A DNA stretch of 64,000 nt, from the NCBI RefSeq assembly GCF_002261475.1, contig NZ_NEVN01000009.1:62001-126000 (forward strand). Reading direction: 5' to 3'. Position 1 is the first letter of the stretch. Each line of letters starts with the position of its first letter. The position numbers and the translations under genes were made by a program. Source of the DNA: Bordetella genomosp. 5. Its GTDB lineage: Bacteria > Pseudomonadota > Gammaproteobacteria > Burkholderiales > Burkholderiaceae_B. Positions 61,163 to 64,000 of this stretch are shown here, piece after piece. The notes beneath the pieces are model-generated. The model worked only from the letters and a program-made list of their open reading frames with translations. It did not search any database and was not told the DNA's origin.

Positions 61163-62749
61163 TCAGTCTTGGTCGGTCGTGTCGGGGTCTTCGGTCGGGC
61201 CGAGATAATGGCGTTCGACCCGGACCGAGGCGATCCGGCGGCCATCCATCTGCAGCACTTCGAAGCGGAAGCGGTAATACGGCGTATCGAACACGCAGGC
61301 GTCGCCGGGCTTGGGCAGATGCCCGAACCGGCTCAGCAGATAGCCTGCCAGCGTGGAGTAATCCTGCGATTCGTCGATCAGGCCTTCGGTGTCGAGCACC
61401 TGCTCGACGTGGCGCAGGTCGGCGGCGCCATCGATCTGCCAGGTGTCGTCACCCACCGGAAGGATATCCGGCAATTCGTCTTCGTCGGGGAATTCGCCCG
61501 CGATGGCCTCGAACACATCGATCGGCGTGACCAGGCCTTCGATGGCGCCGAACTCGTCGGCCACCAGCACCAGCTGGCCACGCGAACGCTTGAGCGTGTC
61601 CATCAGGCGCAGGATGCCAATCGACTCATGCACGATGATGGGGTCGCGCAGGCGGTTGCGCCGGATGTGCCCCTCGGTGATGAGGTCGGCGACCAGATCC
61701 TTGGCGCGGCCGATGCCGACCACTTCGTCGAGCGTGCCGCGGCATACCGGAAAGAAACTGTGCGGCGCGCCCATGAGCTGCTGCTTGATGAGCTCGGGAT
61801 CGTCGTCGATGTTGACCCACGACAGATCGGTGCGCGGCGTCATGATGGACCGGATCGAACGCTCGGCCAGCGTCAGCACGCCGCTCACCATATTGCGCTC
61901 TTCGACCCCGAAGGCACCCGGCACCGACGGCGTCGTGGCGCTGGGCTCGACGGGCTCTTCGCTCTGCGGGCGCTTGCCCAGCATGCGCAACACCGCCACG
62001 GCCGTGCGATCCCGCATGGGACGGCGCGCATCGAGCTTGAGCAGATTGCGCCGCGCCACCTGATTGAGGGCCTCGATCATCACCGAGAAACCGATGGCGG
62101 CGTACAGGTAGCCCTTGGGCACGGCAAAGCCGAAGGCCTCGGCCACCAGCGAGAAGCCGATCATCAGCAGGAAACACAGACACAGCACCACCACGGTCGG
62201 GTGGGCGTTGACGAAGCGCGTGAGCGGCTTGGAGGCCGCCAGCATGATCCCGATCGCGATCACGACGGCGATCATCATGATGGCGAGGTGGTCCACCATG
62301 CCCACGGCCGTGATGACCGAGTCGAGCGAAAACACGGCGTCGAGCACGACGATCTGGGTGACGGTGACCCAGAAGCTCGGGTAGGCGCGCGACGCGCCCT
62401 GGCTCTCGGCATGGCCGCCGTCGATGCGCTCGTGCAGCTCGATCGTGCCCTTGAAGAGCAGGAAGAAACCGCCGATACCCAGGATGAGATCGCGGCCCGA
62501 AAACGCGAACGGGCCCACGGAGAAGAGCGGCTCGGTCAGGGTGACGAGCCACGACATGACGGAGAGCAGGCCCAGGCGCATTACCAGGGCGAGCGACAGG
62601 CCGACGATGCGCGCGCGATCGCGCTGCGAGGGCGGCAGCTTGTCGGCCAGGATGGCGATGAAGATCAGATTGTCGATCCCGAGCACGATCTCGAGGACGA
62701 CAAGCGTTAGCAGGCCGACCCACGCAGCGGGGTCCAGCAGCCACTCCAT
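61163..62749 (-). CDS. TerC-family membrane protein with CBS and CorC/HlyC domains
   Basis: 528 residues. The N-terminal half is a TerC-type membrane domain with seven hydrophobic segments ([20 protein letters not shown] at ~19-38, [20 protein letters not shown]). Next come paired CBS domains (~300-410, including [20 protein letters not shown] and [20 protein letters not shown]), then a C-terminal transporter-associated CorC/HlyC domain. This architecture is that of E. coli YegH/YoaE, of uncertain function, perhaps in metal homeostasis. uppP follows 17 bp downstream. Confidence 0.9.
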   Translation of the reverse strand: MEWLLDPAAWVGLLTLVVLEIVLGIDNLIFIAILADKLPPSQRDRARIVGLSLALVMRLGLLSVMSWLVTLTEPLFSVGPFAFSGRDLILGIGGFFLLFKGTIELHERIDGGHAESQGASRAYPSFWVTVTQIVVLDAVFSLDSVITAVGMVDHLAIMMIAVVIAIGIMLAASKPLTRFVNAHPTVVVLCLCFLLMIGFSLVAEAFGFAVPKGYLYAAIGFSVMIEALNQVARRNLLKLDARRPMRDRTAVAVLRMLGKRPQSEEPVEPSATTPSVPGAFGVEERNMVSGVLTLAERSIRSIMTPRTDLSWVNIDDDPELIKQQLMGAPHSFFPVCRGTLDEVVGIGRAKDLVADLITEGHIRRNRLRDPIIVHESIGILRLMDTLKRSRGQLVLVADEFGAIEGLVTPIDVFEAIAGEFPDEDELPDILPVGDDTWQIDGAADLRHVEQVLDTEGLIDESQDYSTLAGYLLSRFGHLPKPGDACVFDTPYYRFRFEVLQMDGRRIASVRVERHYLGPTEDPDTTDQD

Positions 62750-62971
62750 CAGGCGCTCCTGAAGTTACAAGACCGGTAATCGTACATGGAATCCCAGTGA
62801 CACGCCGGTGACAAACCTTTGCGATTCACGGGCGCGGCGCGCACCGTGCCGCGGGGTGCCGGCCGGCCGAAAAATGAGGCCGCACCATACCCGTGCCAAG
62901 CTGACACGGGCATGAACGTGGCCCGATGCAAGCCGTGGCCAGGAGCAAGCGGCGTACCCCGCGCGCCAATG

Positions 62972-62996
62972 ACAAAGCCGGCCGCGAGGGCCGGCT
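62972..62996 (-). terminator. hairpin after suhB
   Basis: Minus-strand 8-bp GC-rich stem AGCCGGCC / GGCCGGCT (arms 62989-62996 and 62976-62983, 5-nt loop) followed by TTTGTC. Weak T-tract. Confidence 0.55.
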
Positions 62997-63018
62997 CAGG
63001 CATGCCGGGAACGTGCGA

Positions 63019-63798
63019 TCAGGCGGCCGGACGGGGCGTGATCGAGGTCAGCATCTGGGTGAAGACCTTGGGCGTGCCCGCGAGCACATTGCCCGAATCG
63101 AGCCAGCCCTGTTCGCCGTCGAAGTCGGAGACCAGGCCACCCGCCTCGAGCACCAGCAGGCTGCCGGCGGCGAGATCCCAGGGCTTGAGCTTGACGCCGC
63201 AGAAGCCGTCGAGGCGACCGCTCGCCACGTAGGCCAGGTCGAGCACGGTGGAACCCATGCGGCGCACGCCGGCGCAGCCGTCGGTCATGTCACGGAAGCG
63301 ATCCGACGTGGGATCCGATGCCGTGGGCCAGTGGGCGCCCAGCAGCGCGTCGTGGTAGCGGATGCGGCCCGAGACGCGCACGCGGCGGTCGTTCAGGAAG
63401 GTGCCGCTGCCACGGCTCGCGGTGAAGAGCTCGTTGCGGGCGGTGTCGTACACCACGGCCTGCGTCACCTGGCCACGCTGCGTGAGCGCGATCGAGATGG
63501 CGTAGTTGGGGAAGCCGTGGATGAAGTTGGTGGTGCCGTCCAGCGGATCGATGATCCACTGGAACTCGGCCTGATCCGGGCCCTGCAGGCCGAATTCTTC
63601 GCCCAAGACCGCGTGATCGGGGTATGCCGTGCGGAGCACTTCGACGATGGCCTCTTCGGAAGCACGGTCGACTTCCGTGACATAATCGCGCGGCCCCTTG
63701 CGGGCCACGCTAAGCTTGTCGAGGTCCATGCTGGCACGGTTGATGATGGTGCCGGCACGGCGAGCCGCCTTGATGGCGGTGTTGAGCATCGGATGCAT
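63019..63798 (-). CDS. suhB: inositol-1-monophosphatase SuhB
   Basis: Mg-dependent inositol monophosphatase, also known as a partner of the rRNA transcription antitermination complex in E. coli. 259 residues with the typical N-terminus MHPMLNTAIKAARRAG. Metal site motifs: DYVTEVDRASE (~43), LGEEFG (~66), WIIDPLDGTTNFIHGFPNYA (~80-99) and KPWDLAAGSLLVLEAGG (~208-224). The start at 63798 is chosen for its family match; the upstream 34-residue extension is unconserved. It is divergent from trmJ. Confidence 0.94.
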   Translation of the reverse strand: MHPMLNTAIKAARRAGTIINRASMDLDKLSVARKGPRDYVTEVDRASEEAIVEVLRTAYPDHAVLGEEFGLQGPDQAEFQWIIDPLDGTTNFIHGFPNYAISIALTQRGQVTQAVVYDTARNELFTASRGSGTFLNDRRVRVSGRIRYHDALLGAHWPTASDPTSDRFRDMTDGCAGVRRMGSTVLDLAYVASGRLDGFCGVKLKPWDLAAGSLLVLEAGGLVSDFDGEQGWLDSGNVLAGTPKVFTQMLTSITPRPAA

Positions 63799-63942
63799 AG
63801 AATTCCGTACGAATGCGGTGGTGGCTGTGCCCCGCATGTCCCCCCTGTCGGCTTGGCGACAAAGCAGGCTGCGCAGGGCGTGGCGGCTCGGCAAAATCAA
63901 CCCGAAACCAGGAATGCACGTAAGCCAAACGGGCTATTTTAA

Positions 63943-64000
63943 ATGACTCAAGGATTTTCACGCGTAAGGTTCGTCATGGTCCAGCCCAGCCACCCCGGCA
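63943..64000 (+). CDS. trmJ: tRNA/rRNA methyltransferase TrmJ-like, 3' end missing
   Basis: Only 19 codons are visible: MTQGFSRVRFVMVQPSHPG, cut by the window edge. RVRFVMVQPSHPG matches the start of SpoU-family 2'-O-methyltransferases (TrmJ), which modify position 32 of tRNAs, and trmJ beside suhB is a familiar order in proteobacteria. The ATG at 63943 is in frame with the conserved block. Confidence 0.75.
   Translation, partial: MTQGFSRVRFVMVQPSHPG

Overview
The window is about 64 kb of high-GC, gene-dense DNA from a betaproteobacterium, most likely an Alcaligenaceae member of the Burkholderiales (Bordetella/Achromobacter-like). The basis is GC-rich codon use, the conserved housekeeping order cysS - HhH glycosylase - accA - tilS - lysC - tRNA-Ser, the ppi - lpxH block and the gab genes. 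The genus is inferred from gene order and protein style only. No rRNA, CRISPR array, transposase or prophage gene was seen.

Layout. 1-2.6 kb: GABA catabolism (gabT, cut by the window edge, then gabD). 2.7-7.0 kb: a pair of 68-bp intergenic repeats, an inositol-phosphatase-family protein, a sirtuin, an MFS carrier and a serine acetyltransferase. 7.0-11.7 kb: a minus-strand group of two sugar-phosphate enzyme relatives (glucose-6-phosphate isomerase-like and phosphomannomutase-like) whose catalytic motifs are eroded, next to two LuxR-type regulators with degenerate receiver domains. 11.7-12.6 kb: an AT-richer stretch without a convincing gene. 12.6-26.5 kb: a long co-directional fatty-acid degradation block headed by a PsrA-like TetR repressor with a recognisable operator: fadE, thiolase, hydratase/dehydrogenase, FadL porin, a second hydratase/dehydrogenase of opposite domain order, a second thiolase, a hotdog-type protein and acyl-CoA ligase.

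26.5-29.5 kb: three identical tRNA-Arg(ACG) genes. An alkene reductase, its ArsR-type regulator and a Phd/VapC-like toxin-antitoxin pair lie between the first two copies. 29.6-38.1 kb: TonB-dependent receptor, DHA2-type exporter, LysR regulator and a fused two-half ABC exporter resembling CydDC. 38.2-43.8 kb: a compact lipid-type cluster of fatty acid hydroxylase, fatty acid desaturase, a fusion of a KAS III-like ketosynthase to a heme-oxygenase-like diiron domain, an unrecognised protein and a DUF2167 membrane protein. This is the best candidate for an undescribed pathway. 43.8-48.2 kb: a small P-loop kinase-like gene and a four-gene siderophore ABC importer with a possible Fur box.

48.6-51.8 kb: a secreted hypothetical, a DUF3829-like lipoprotein, a HEPN/Abi-type gene and tRNA-Ser(GCT). 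51.9-64 kb: housekeeping genes lysC, tilS, accA, DNA glycosylase, cysS, TPR protein, cyclophilin, lpxH, uppP, a TerC/CBS membrane protein, suhB and the first codons of trmJ. Functions are read from motifs and family knowledge; no database search was run.
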